Assembly: GCA_016199325.1 (NCBI GenBank)
Contig: JACQGW010000221.1
Location: forward strand, 1 to 13,499
DNA from: Chloroflexota bacterium
Lineage (GTDB): Bacteria; Chloroflexota; Dehalococcoidia; JACQGW01
DNA: 13,499 nt
Reading direction: 5' to 3'
Positions 1-6,447 of this stretch are shown here, one piece after another (within the stretch, counting starts at the first letter, position 1; each line of letters opens with the position of its first letter). Position numbers and translations under genes: made by a program. A model generated the notes under the pieces. It did not search any database. It was not told where the DNA came from and saw only the letters and a program-made list of their open reading frames with translations.

Positions 1-1
1 C

Positions 2-859
2 CCCCGACCCCTGACCCCCTACTCAGTCCTCGGTCTGACGCCGGCGGCGACCGGCGAGGAGATCACCGCGGCCTACCGGCGCCTCGCTCGACGACACCAT
101 CCGGACGTCAATTCGGCGGCCGACGCGGCGTCGAAGATGCGAGCCATTAACGCCGCCTATGAGGTGCTCGGCGACCCTGTCCGCCGAGCGGCGTTCGACC
201 GGCAACGGTTCGGCAAGCTGGTGCCGACCGACTCGGCGGAATGGAGCGAGAGCGGCCGGTCCTGGCTTGCCATTCGGCTCGACACTGCGGGCGGCTGGCG
301 CCGGGTCGGTCTGTGCCTGATGGCGGCGAGCCTCCTGCTCGTCGGGGTGATTGCCGGCAGTCAGCTCCTCCGCTCGACGGATCCGGGCGAGCCGATTCCA
401 CTGCCGGCCGGCACGCCGGTGACCGTGCCACCGTTCAACCCGATCAACGCCCCTCCGACAATCGTTAGCCGACCCGGCAGCCACTTTGTCACCGCCGACG
501 CCTGGCCGCAGGATGGCGTCCTGACGGTGACCGGCATGACGAACCTGCCGGACGGCAGCCTGCTGATCATTCACCTGCTCGCCGGCGGCCCGGGGCGGTC
601 GAGTGAGGAATCGCTCGGCCGCGGTGAGGCCGTCGTTCGAGGCGGGCGATACCGGTCGCCCCTCCCGGTGCCCAGCTTCAGCGGCCCGGCGACGGTCCAG
701 GTGCTCTTCCTGCCCACCCGACAATCGGCCGAGGCCGTTCGCCTGGCGGTCGGCTCCCGTGGCGAGCACCTGCGCGGACCGCTGGTCCGGCTGGAGCCCG
801 TCGCCGAGGTTCGCTATTTGCGGGCAGAGGTGACCCTATTGCTGGGAGAGCCTTCGTGA
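2..859 (+). CDS. Membrane-anchored J-domain protein, 5' end outside the window
   Basis: Open from the first bases with no ATG, GTG or TTG before codon 46, so the start is probably just upstream; 285 residues are visible. Residues ~7-68 form a J domain: PYSVLGL at the front, the HPD signature in RRHHPDVN, then INAAYEVLGDPVRRAAFDRQR. The HPD loop is what J proteins use to stimulate DnaK ATP hydrolysis. There is no Gly/Phe region or zinc finger, so it resembles a type III J protein. A hydrophobic segment at ~102-123 (GLCLMAASLLLVGVIAG) is a likely membrane helix. It is followed by a Pro/Thr-rich stretch and ~140 residues that look beta-rich (VTVTG, TVQVLFLP, AEVTLLLG). I infer a cytoplasmic J domain with the C-terminal part outside. 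The stop overlaps the maf start (GTGA), implying one transcript. The J-domain call is firm; the client and role are unknown. Confidence 0.85.
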   Translation, partial: PRPLTPYSVLGLTPAATGEEITAAYRRLARRHHPDVNSAADAASKMRAINAAYEVLGDPVRRAAFDRQRFGKLVPTDSAEWSESGRSWLAIRLDTAGGWRRVGLCLMAASLLLVGVIAGSQLLRSTDPGEPIPLPAGTPVTVPPFNPINAPPTIVSRPGSHFVTADAWPQDGVLTVTGMTNLPDGSLLIIHLLAGGPGRSSEESLGRGEAVVRGGRYRSPLPVPSFSGPATVQVLFLPTRQSAEAVRLAVGSRGEHLRGPLVRLEPVAEVRYLRAEVTLLLGEPS

Positions 860-1407
860 GATTGGTCCTTGCTTCGGCCTCGGCGCGCCGCCGAGAGCTG
901 CTCAGCCGCCTCGGGATCCCGTTCGTCGTGTGTCCGGTCGCCGTCGACGAGACAGTTCAACCGGAGGAAGCGCCAGACTGGGCGGCGCGCCGGCTGGCGC
1001 TGGCCAAGGCGCTGGCAGCCTCGCCGGGCGGCCCGGGGCTCTACCTGGGGGCAGATACCGTCGTCGTGCTGGACGGGCGCGCGCTCGGCAAGCCGCGGAC
1101 CGCGGCCGAGGCGGTAGAGATGCTGAAAGCCTTGCGGGGCCGCTGCCACGCGGTGATCACGGGCCTTGCGCTGATCGAGCGACCGGCCAATCGAGGGCAG
1201 CTCACGAGCGTCCGAACTACCGTGACGATGCGCGAGTACGGCGACGCCGATATCGCCGCCTACGTCGCCACCGGCCTGCCGCTCGACCGAGCCGGCGCCT
1301 ATGGGATTCAAGACCTCCCGTTTGCGCCGGTTGCCGGCGTTGAGGGATGCCGGCTGAACGTCGTCGGGCTGCCGCTCGGCGCTGTCCGCCGTTTGCTCGA
1401 GGGGTGA
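856..1407 (+). CDS. maf: Maf-family nucleoside triphosphate pyrophosphatase
   Basis: 183 residues, near the usual Maf length of ~190. Maf proteins hydrolyse non-canonical or surplus nucleoside triphosphates (dTTP/UTP or m7GTP type) to the monophosphate plus pyrophosphate in the cytoplasm. Family motifs in order: the N-terminal SASARRREL loop (residues ~7-15), DETV (~31-34), GADTVVVLDG (~65-74, containing the catalytic-type Asp), LGKP (~77-80), HAVITGLAL (~98-106), AGAYGIQD (~146-153) and NVVGLPL (~168-174). The start is GTG at 856, inside the previous gene's stop, with GGGAGA at 844-849 six bases upstream. The 4-base overlap argues for translational coupling to the J-domain gene. Substrate subtype (YhdE, YceF or YhdE-like) cannot be set by eye. 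The stop lies directly against the heptamer hairpin. Confidence 0.93.
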   Translation: MRLVLASASARRRELLSRLGIPFVVCPVAVDETVQPEEAPDWAARRLALAKALAASPGGPGLYLGADTVVVLDGRALGKPRTAAEAVEMLKALRGRCHAVITGLALIERPANRGQLTSVRTTVTMREYGDADIAAYVATGLPLDRAGAYGIQDLPFAPVAGVEGCRLNVVGLPLGAVRRLLEG

Positions 1408-1506
1408 TACGTCATGCGTCATGCGTCATACGTCATGCGTCAACGGCCACGGCTCGCGACGCATGACGAGTGACGCATGACGAGTGACGCATGACGCATG
1501 ACGTAT
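1407..1506. repeat. Heptamer tandem repeats arranged as a long inverted repeat
   Basis: The left arm (1407-1442) is made of 7-base units of the type TCATGCG, one varied to TCATACG. The right arm (1471-1506) is its reverse complement except for two adjacent bases near the middle, giving 34 paired positions in 36. The loop is 28 bases, and part of it (1456-1470) is a further copy of the same unit. It starts on the last base of the maf stop codon. There is no T tract, so it is not a classical intrinsic terminator, although the RNA hairpin could protect or end the maf mRNA. The arm identities were read directly; the function is unknown. Confidence 0.8.
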
Positions 1507-1510
1507 GATC

Positions 1511-1524
1511 CTCGTATAAACGAG
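1511..1524. promoter_or_regulatory. Small perfect dyad just upstream of the -35 box, candidate operator
   Basis: CTCGT-ATAA-ACGAG is a perfect 5-base inverted repeat ending two bases before the -35 hexamer of the GNAT-gene promoter. The position suits an activator or repressor site, but a 5-base arm is short and could be chance. No regulator is identifiable here. Confidence 0.3.
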
Positions 1525-1526
1525 CC

Positions 1527-1555
1527 TTGATAAATGCTGTGCGTCCAGGTACAAT
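1527..1555 (+). promoter_or_regulatory. Sigma-70-type promoter for the GNAT-like gene
   Basis: TTGATA (1527-1532) and TACAAT (1550-1555) are separated by exactly 17 bases. Each hexamer matches the consensus (TTGACA, TATAAT) at five of six positions. Transcription should start near 1562, leaving a leader of ~50 bases before the ATG at 1615. It lies in an AT-richer pocket between the heptamer hairpin and the gene, in otherwise GC-rich DNA, which makes a chance match less likely. Confidence 0.7.
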
Positions 1556-1614
1556 ATGGCGGGTAGCGATTGCACGGCTACCGCTGGTCAGCGGCGCCAT
1601 GTCGAAGGAGCACA

Positions 1615-2553
1615 ATGATTCGGCCGATTCGTCCGACGGATCTGCTGGCGCTGACCTCGTTTTACCGCGTCGGTTTTCGGAACGAAGCCTGCACGGCCGG
1701 CAACCCCAACCACCGCCGGCAGCGAGACGCCTCCCTGAGCGTTTTCCTGGAGCAATGGCTGTCGCTGGAGGAGAACCGGCACACCTGGATCGCGCTGGAC
1801 GGCCAGCGGATCGCCGGCCTGATTTCGGCCCACGGCCTGGTCGGCGAGACCGCGTGGGAGATCGATCGCCTGCTCGTCGGCATCGGCGTCGAGGATCTCG
1901 GCGTCGCCGTCGACCTGCTCGACTACCTGGCCGCCGTCGCGGCCGAGGTGGGGGTGCATCGGCTGTTCCTGCGGGTCCACCCTGACGGACCGGTGGTCGA
2001 CCTGGCCCGCCGAGCCGACTTCCGGGCATTCCTGGTCGAGGCCCTCTACTGGCGAGAGCTGGGGGAACGGGTCGCCCTGCCGGCGGCGCCGGGCTTTGTC
2101 AGCCGGCGGCAATCGGCCAGCGATGAATGGCAGGCTTTCCGCCTCTACAACCAGGTCGCTCCGAGCCGGGTACGGCAGGCCGAGGGGCTCACGCTCCAGG
2201 AATGGCGTCAAGTCCGCGAGCGCATCGGCGGGCAGCGGCGGCGGCGGGAGTACGTCGTTGAGCGCGATGGCCGGCTGATCGCCTGGTTTCAGACCTGCAC
2301 ATCCGGTGGTGCCGGGCATTTCGATCTGCTGGTCGACGGCGGTTTTCGAGAGGTCACCGCTGACCTTGTCCGGTTTTGCCTGGTCTATCTGGCCGGCCGT
2401 TCGCCGGTGACCTGCCTGGTTCCGGAGTACCAGTCGGGGCTGGGATCGATTCTCGAAGAAACCGGCTTCACCCGAGCTGCGGAGTACGCGTCGATGGTCC
2501 GCCAGGTGACCGTCCGCGTCCGCCGCCCGGTCCTGGTCCCGGCACGCGCGTAG
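1615..2553 (+). CDS. GNAT-like N-acetyltransferase fold protein
   Basis: 312 residues. ATG at 1615 is chosen over an upstream in-frame TTG (1570) because GAAGGAG at 1604-1610 sits four bases before it. The opening IRPIRPTDLLAL is a typical GNAT first strand and helix. WIALDGQRIAGLISAHG (~residues 58-74) matches the beta2-beta3 hairpin. GVHRLFLRVHPDGPVVDLARRADF (~120-143) resembles the strand 5/helix 4 segment (x-V-x-x-x-N-x-x-A-x-x-L-x-x-x-G-F type). A second half begins near EYVVERDGRLIAWFQ (~220-234) and ends in SILEETGFTRAAEY, suggesting a tandem or degenerate double-GNAT architecture. The canonical Q/R-x-x-G-x-G/A acetyl-CoA loop is not obvious, so activity and substrate are uncertain. 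It has its own promoter and is followed by the second heptamer hairpin. Confidence 0.7.
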   Translation: MIRPIRPTDLLALTSFYRVGFRNEACTAGNPNHRRQRDASLSVFLEQWLSLEENRHTWIALDGQRIAGLISAHGLVGETAWEIDRLLVGIGVEDLGVAVDLLDYLAAVAAEVGVHRLFLRVHPDGPVVDLARRADFRAFLVEALYWRELGERVALPAAPGFVSRRQSASDEWQAFRLYNQVAPSRVRQAEGLTLQEWRQVRERIGGQRRRREYVVERDGRLIAWFQTCTSGGAGHFDLLVDGGFREVTADLVRFCLVYLAGRSPVTCLVPEYQSGLGSILEETGFTRAAEYASMVRQVTVRVRRPVLVPARA

Positions 2554-2555
2554 GC

Positions 2556-2628
2556 GAGTGATGAGTGATGAGCAATGAGTGATGAGTGCGGACGTCACTC
2601 ATCACTCATTACTCATCACTCATTACTC
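2556..2628. repeat. Second heptamer inverted repeat, near-perfect 33-base stem
   Basis: Left arm 2556-2588 is made of TGATGAG-type 7-base units; right arm 2596-2628 is its complement with only two differences in 33 positions, one of which would be a G-U pair in RNA. The loop is CGGACGT. It starts two bases after the GNAT-like gene stop and ends 18 bases before the preferred start of the R3H ATPase. No T tract follows. The unit differs from the 1407-1506 repeat, but the design is the same: 7-base units, facing arms, directly behind a stop codon. Confidence 0.85.
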
Positions 2629-2646
2629 GAACTGAGGAATGAGGAA

Positions 2647-4191
2647 TTGCGACGACACATCACTGACGATCTGGACGCCCTTATCGCAGCGTTGCCGCCT
2701 CATATCCAGGAGCCGCTCGTCGGCGCCGTCGACCGGGCGAGCTTGCTGGAAGTGGTCATGGACCTGGGGCGCCAGCCAGAGGCCCGCTATCCCGGGTCCG
2801 AGCAGATCCTGAGCCAGCGCGAGGTGGCGGACGACGATCTCGAATACGTGGTCTCCCGTATCGGCGCCTTCGGCGACGATAACCGCGCCGGGATCGAGCG
2901 GACCCTCCACCGGATCTCGGCGATTCGGAACCGGCGCGGCCGGGTTGTCGGGCTGACGCTGCGGGTCGGTCGGGCCGTCTACGGCACCATCGCTATCATC
3001 CAGGACATCGTCCAGTCCGGCAAGAGCATCCTGATGCTCGGCCGACCGGGCGTGGGCAAGACGACGATGCTCCGAGAGATGGCCCGGGTCCTGGCCGACG
3101 ATCTGAAAAAGCGGGTGATCATCGTCGACACCTCGAACGAGATCGGCGGCGACGGCGACATTCCTCACCCGGCCATCGGCCATGCCCGCCGCATGCAGGT
3201 GGTGACGCCGACGCTGCAGCACGCGGTGATGATCGAGGCGGTCGAGAACCACATGCCCGAGGTGATCGTCATCGACGAGATCGGCACTGAGCTGGAGGCC
3301 GTTGCCGCCCGCACGATCGCCGAGCGCGGCGTTCAGCTTATCGCCACGGCGCACGGCAACACGCTCGAAAACCTCATGTTGAACCCGACCCTCTCGGACC
3401 TGGTCGGCGGCATCCAGACTGTGACGCTCTCCGACGAGGAGGCGCGCCGGCGCGGCACGCAGAAGTCGATCCTCGAGCGAAAAGCGCCCCCGACCTTCGA
3501 CGGCGTCGTCGAGATCCAGAGCTGGGACAAGGTGGCGGTGCATCACAGCGTCGCCGACGCCGTCGACGGCCTCCTGCGGGGCCGTCCCATGTTGGCGCAG
3601 GTGCGCGAGATCGACGAGCGCGGCGAAGTCACGATGGGCGAGGCGAAGCACCCGGCCGCCGAACGGCCGGCCGCCGTGGCGGCCGGCGGCCGGCCGAGCC
3701 CGGCGCCCGCTCCACACCCGGTGTCGGCGGCGCGCGGGCGCACCATGCGGCTGTACCCGTACGGGATCAGCCGGAACCGCCTGGAGCAGGCGATCAAGGA
3801 GCTCCAGGTCACGGCCGTCCTCGTGCGCGACTTGCACGAGGCCGACGCGGTCATGACGGCACGCACGTACTACCGGCGAAAGCCGCCCGCCGTTCGGGAC
3901 GCCGAGAGCCTCAACATCCCCGTCTACGTGCTGAAGAGCAACGCGGCCCTGCACATGCAGCAGTCGCTGGCGAGCCTGTTCAACATGGACGTTGCACCGG
4001 ACGAGGTGAGCCAGGCGCTCCAGGAGACCGAGTCGGCCATCGAGCGTGTGCGGCTGGGCGAGCAGGTCGAGCTGGCGCCCCAGAACGCGTACATCCGCCG
4101 GCTCCAACACCAGATGGCCGAGAAATACAACCTGGCCTCCCGGAGCCGGGGGAAAGAGCCGTTTCGCCGCGTCCTGATCACGCCGCCGTGA
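2647..4191 (+). CDS. R3H-domain AAA ATPase, Ycf45/SpoIIIAA-like
   Basis: 514 residues from TTG at 2647, preferred because GAGGAA (2634-2639) lies seven bases upstream and the protein then opens with RRHITDDLDALIAALPP, the usual family start. The in-frame ATG at 2575 would translate the heptamer repeat. Residues ~1-110 are the N-terminal domain (MDLGRQPEARYPG). A P-loop ATPase follows, with Walker A GRPGVGKTT (~132-140) and Walker B VIVIDEIGT (~206-214). IATAHGNTLENLM looks like the sensor region, as in SpoIIIAA and secretion-type ATPases. A Pro/Ala-rich linker (~334-364) leads to a Ycf45-type domain (MRLYPYGISRNRLEQAI, ~367 on). The C-terminal R3H domain has the R-x3-H signature in RRLQHQ (~485-490), which suggests single-stranded nucleic-acid binding. 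The exact role is not established in this family. The stop overlaps the tmk start by four bases. Confidence 0.88.
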   Translation: MRRHITDDLDALIAALPPHIQEPLVGAVDRASLLEVVMDLGRQPEARYPGSEQILSQREVADDDLEYVVSRIGAFGDDNRAGIERTLHRISAIRNRRGRVVGLTLRVGRAVYGTIAIIQDIVQSGKSILMLGRPGVGKTTMLREMARVLADDLKKRVIIVDTSNEIGGDGDIPHPAIGHARRMQVVTPTLQHAVMIEAVENHMPEVIVIDEIGTELEAVAARTIAERGVQLIATAHGNTLENLMLNPTLSDLVGGIQTVTLSDEEARRRGTQKSILERKAPPTFDGVVEIQSWDKVAVHHSVADAVDGLLRGRPMLAQVREIDERGEVTMGEAKHPAAERPAAVAAGGRPSPAPAPHPVSAARGRTMRLYPYGISRNRLEQAIKELQVTAVLVRDLHEADAVMTARTYYRRKPPAVRDAESLNIPVYVLKSNAALHMQQSLASLFNMDVAPDEVSQALQETESAIERVRLGEQVELAPQNAYIRRLQHQMAEKYNLASRSRGKEPFRRVLITPP

Positions 4192-4880
4192 CCTCGGCCG
4201 ACCCACCGGACGCTGTCCCGCTGCTGCGGCCGGCCTTCGTCAGCGTCGAGGGCGTCGAGGGCGCCGGGAAGACGACGCTGATCCGCCGGCTGGAAGGCCG
4301 GCTGGCGGCGACCGGCCGGCCGGTGGTATCGGTTCACGAGCCCGGCGGAACCCCCCTCGGCGACGAGATCCGCCGGCTGCTTCTGGGCCGCTGCACGCCA
4401 CCGCTCGACCCGCGTGCTGAGCTGCTTCTCTTCGAAGCCGCGCGCGCACAGCTCGTCGCCACCGTCATCCGGCCGGCGCTCCAGGCGGGAAGCCACGTCC
4501 TGTGCGACCGCTTTGCCGACTCGTCCATCGCCTACCAGGCATACGGCCGCGGTCTCGCCCTCGAACAGGTCGTCGCCGCCAACGCCATCGCCACCGCCGG
4601 CCTCCGGCCGGACGTCACCATCTTGCTGGACCTCCCCGCGGCAGCCGGGCTCGCCCGGAAGGGGGCAGCGGAGCGCAATCGGTTCGAAGAGGAGACCATC
4701 GCCTTCCACGAGCGCGTCCGCAGCGGCTACCACCGGCTCGCGGCGCAGGACCCGACCCGCTGGATCATCTGTGATGCCACCGCGCCGGCCGAAGTCGTGG
4801 CTGTACAAGCCTGGGTCGGTCTCGTCAGCCGTCTGGATGGGGCACTGGATGACAGGATTTCAACCGCATATGGGTCTTGA
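4188..4880 (+). CDS. tmk: Thymidylate kinase (dTMP kinase)
   Basis: 230 residues, slightly longer than the usual ~205-215 because of a ~16-residue N-terminal lead. It phosphorylates dTMP to dTDP with ATP in the cytoplasm, an essential step of dTTP supply. The P-loop EGVEGAGKTT is at ~21-30, EPGGTPLG at ~51-58, the CDRFADSSIAYQAYGRG segment (DR motif, thymine-binding region) at ~106-122, ILLDLPAAAGLARK at ~145-158, and a lid AERNRFEEE at ~161-169. The small residue in the P-loop with basic residues in the lid resembles the bacterial type II enzymes. The GTG start is inside the TGA of the R3H ATPase gene with no clear ribosome site, so translational coupling is likely. The last ~15 codons include one arm of a hairpin. 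Confidence 0.95.
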   Translation: MTSADPPDAVPLLRPAFVSVEGVEGAGKTTLIRRLEGRLAATGRPVVSVHEPGGTPLGDEIRRLLLGRCTPPLDPRAELLLFEAARAQLVATVIRPALQAGSHVLCDRFADSSIAYQAYGRGLALEQVVAANAIATAGLRPDVTILLDLPAAAGLARKGAAERNRFEEETIAFHERVRSGYHRLAAQDPTRWIICDATAPAEVVAVQAWVGLVSRLDGALDDRISTAYGS

Positions 4881-4895
4881 CTTCTTCCAAGACCC
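4872..4895 (+). terminator. Perfect 8-base hairpin across the tmk stop codon, candidate terminator or attenuator
   Basis: GGGTCTTG (4872-4879), loop ACTTCTTC, then CAAGACCC (4888-4895): a perfect stem with an eight-base loop that includes the last base of the tmk stop. No T run follows, so intrinsic termination would be weak. It could separate tmk from the small gene starting at 4914 or stabilise the tmk 3' end. Confidence 0.4.
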
Positions 4896-4913
4896 GGTGA
4901 GGACGGACCAGCG

Positions 4914-5222
4914 ATGGCTACGGCGGCCGAGCTGAGGACCCGCATCGATCGCCGCCTGACGCAGATTGCCGCTGAAGTGGCCGACCTGCCGGCGCTCGCT
5001 GAGACGTGGGCAAGCGAATCGATTCACCTCCAGGATGTCTACCGTCTGGAGTGGACGGACCTCATGGGCTCGTTCGACAGCCTTGCAGGGCAGCAGTCGA
5101 CGATGACGTCGGCGCAGCGACGGCGCTACCGGGAAGTCATATTCAGGACCGCTTCGAGCACCTCGACGAGCGCCGGGTCGAACTGGACGCCGCTCCCTCG
5201 ACGGAGCTCGGCGACCGCCTGA
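4914..5222 (+). CDS. Small unknown protein, 3' end overlapping the convergent HD-GYP gene
   Basis: 102 residues; no family recognised. ATG at 4914 has GAGGA at 4898-4902, an 11-base spacing, 33 bases behind tmk. Residues 1-75 look like a real helical, charged protein (AELRTRIDRRLTQIAAEVADL, then WTDLMGSFDSLAG and SAQRRRYREV), with codon third positions rich in G/C as in the neighbours. From about residue 72 the frame runs over the last ~97 bases of the HD-GYP gene on the other strand, and the composition changes to Ser/Thr/Arg-rich (SSTSTSAGS, PRRSS), which looks like antisense read-through. I infer either a genuine short gene with a convergent overlap, or one that lost its original C-terminus when this junction formed. 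No membrane helix or cysteine pattern is visible. Confidence 0.5.
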   Translation: MATAAELRTRIDRRLTQIAAEVADLPALAETWASESIHLQDVYRLEWTDLMGSFDSLAGQQSTMTSAQRRRYREVIFRTASSTSTSAGSNWTPLPRRSSATA

Positions 5223-6271
5223 TCCAGCGGCAGCGCCTTCCGATAGGCGCGATTGGAGGTCATCGCGTCCCAGGCGTCGGCGACCGCGATGACCCGGGCC
5301 ACGAGCGGGATGCCCAGTCCCTTCAGGCCGTGGGGATAGCCGTGGCCGTCGAACCGCTCGTGGTGGTGCAGCACCGCCGGCCGCGCCGGGACCAGGAACC
5401 CGATGGGCTCGATGATCTGCGCCCCGATGGCCGGGTGCCGCTTCATCACGGCGTATTCCTCCGGCGTCAGCCTGGCCGGCTTGCTGAGGATCGCGTCAGG
5501 AACGCCGATCTTGCCGATGTCGTGGAGGACCAGGCCGTAGAGGAACGCATCGTCCTCCAGGAGCTGCGGCGCCAGCAGCCGGGCGATCTGTTGGGCGTAG
5601 TGGCCGACGCGCGCCGTGTGGCCGGCGGTGTAGGCGTCCTTGGCGTCGATGGCGTGGGCGAGCGCGGTAACGGTCGCCAGGTAGGCATTGCGGAGCTGCT
5701 GGAGGGCGTCGGCCAGCTCCTGCGCCCGCCGCTGCTCGTTCCGAAAGCTGGCGGCCAGGTCGCGGGCGTACACCATGAGCTGCTGCTGGGTCGCTTCCAA
5801 CTGGGCCAGCCGCTCCTGGACCAGCGTGGCCGCCGGGTCGCCGGCCTCCGGCTCGACGACGGCGGTCGCGGACGATGCCACAGACTCGGGAGACGGTAAT
5901 TGATCGCCGAGGAGCTCCCGGATCCGGCGCAGGAGGGCGATCGGACTGAACGGCTTGACAAAGAAGCCGTCGGCGCCAGCGGTCTCGGCCAGGCGCCGAT
6001 CGGCCGGACTGCCACGCGCCGTCAGGATGATGATCTTGGCCGCGGTCGCCGGGTTCGCCTTCAGCTTCCGGCAGACCGTGATGCCGTCGAGCTTCGGCAT
6101 CGCCACGTCGAGGAGAATGAGGTCCGGGCGCTCCTGGGCGGCCAGTTCGAGCGCCTCTTCGCCATCGGCGGCGTAGATCAGCCGGAACGCCGCGTCGCTG
6201 AGCGTATGGGCGACGACGAGGCGAAAGCTGGCCTCGTCGTCCGCCAGGAGAATGGTCTTGGGGGTCGTCAT
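5126..6271 (-). CDS. Response regulator with C-terminal HD-GYP phosphodiesterase domain
   Basis: 381 residues from ATG at 6271 (a GTG lies one codon upstream). Residues ~6-123 form a receiver domain: acidic pair DD (11-12), phospho-acceptor Asp in LILLDVAMP (~55), Thr in IIILTARG (~84) and Lys in VKPF (~106). A coiled-coil-like stretch (~148-197, QERLAQLEATQQQLM) joins it to an HD-GYP domain with the HDIGKIGVPD motif (~250-259) and the HHHERFDGHGYPHGLKG motif (~302-318), both complete. HD-GYP proteins hydrolyse cyclic di-GMP or related cyclic dinucleotides, here presumably under control of an unidentified sensor kinase; none lies nearby. TAAGAT at 6284-6279 is seven bases from the ATG with a poor -35 (TTTCGA), which could make the message leaderless; this is weak. 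The gene is convergent with the small gene at 4914. Confidence 0.92.
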   Translation of the reverse strand: MTTPKTILLADDEASFRLVVAHTLSDAAFRLIYAADGEEALELAAQERPDLILLDVAMPKLDGITVCRKLKANPATAAKIIILTARGSPADRRLAETAGADGFFVKPFSPIALLRRIRELLGDQLPSPESVASSATAVVEPEAGDPAATLVQERLAQLEATQQQLMVYARDLAASFRNEQRRAQELADALQQLRNAYLATVTALAHAIDAKDAYTAGHTARVGHYAQQIARLLAPQLLEDDAFLYGLVLHDIGKIGVPDAILSKPARLTPEEYAVMKRHPAIGAQIIEPIGFLVPARPAVLHHHERFDGHGYPHGLKGLGIPLVARVIAVADAWDAMTSNRAYRKALPLDQAVAELRRGSGVQFDPALVEVLEAVLNMTSR

Positions 6272-6274
6272 CAC

Positions 6275-6447
6275 GCCTATCTTAGCGCGTTTCTGGCGAA
6301 ATCGAAAGCCCGCGATGGCGTGCGATTAGGCAGTCGTGAGCGCGCCCTCCTGAACAGTCGCGCCCACCCCCGTCGGCCAGGCAGCCCGGAGGGAGTCGCG
6401 AATCGTTTGCTCGATGTGCAGCAACACTGCGAATCCTCTTCCGAACG
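6275..6447. other. Gene-free gap between the restriction cassette and the HD-GYP gene
   Basis: 173 bases separate the stop of the putative endonuclease from the HD-GYP start. I see no convincing gene, tRNA, terminator with a T tract or repeat. The only notable item is TAAGAT (minus strand, 6284-6279) close to the HD-GYP ATG. This is the downstream border of the lower-GC cassette and may hold its insertion junction. Confidence 0.4.

Noticed and set aside
1407..2628. CRISPR array
   Set aside because: The repeats are adjacent 7-base units in inverted arms with no spacers of regular length.
2575..2646. ATG-initiated N-terminal extension of the R3H ATPase
   Set aside because: It would encode the heptamer repeat, and a better ribosome site precedes TTG 2647, where family-like sequence begins.
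2623..4206. 527-codon open frame on the minus strand
   Set aside because: It mirrors the R3H ATPase gene, whose motifs are unambiguous; its own translation is Arg/His/Asp-rich with no recognisable domain.
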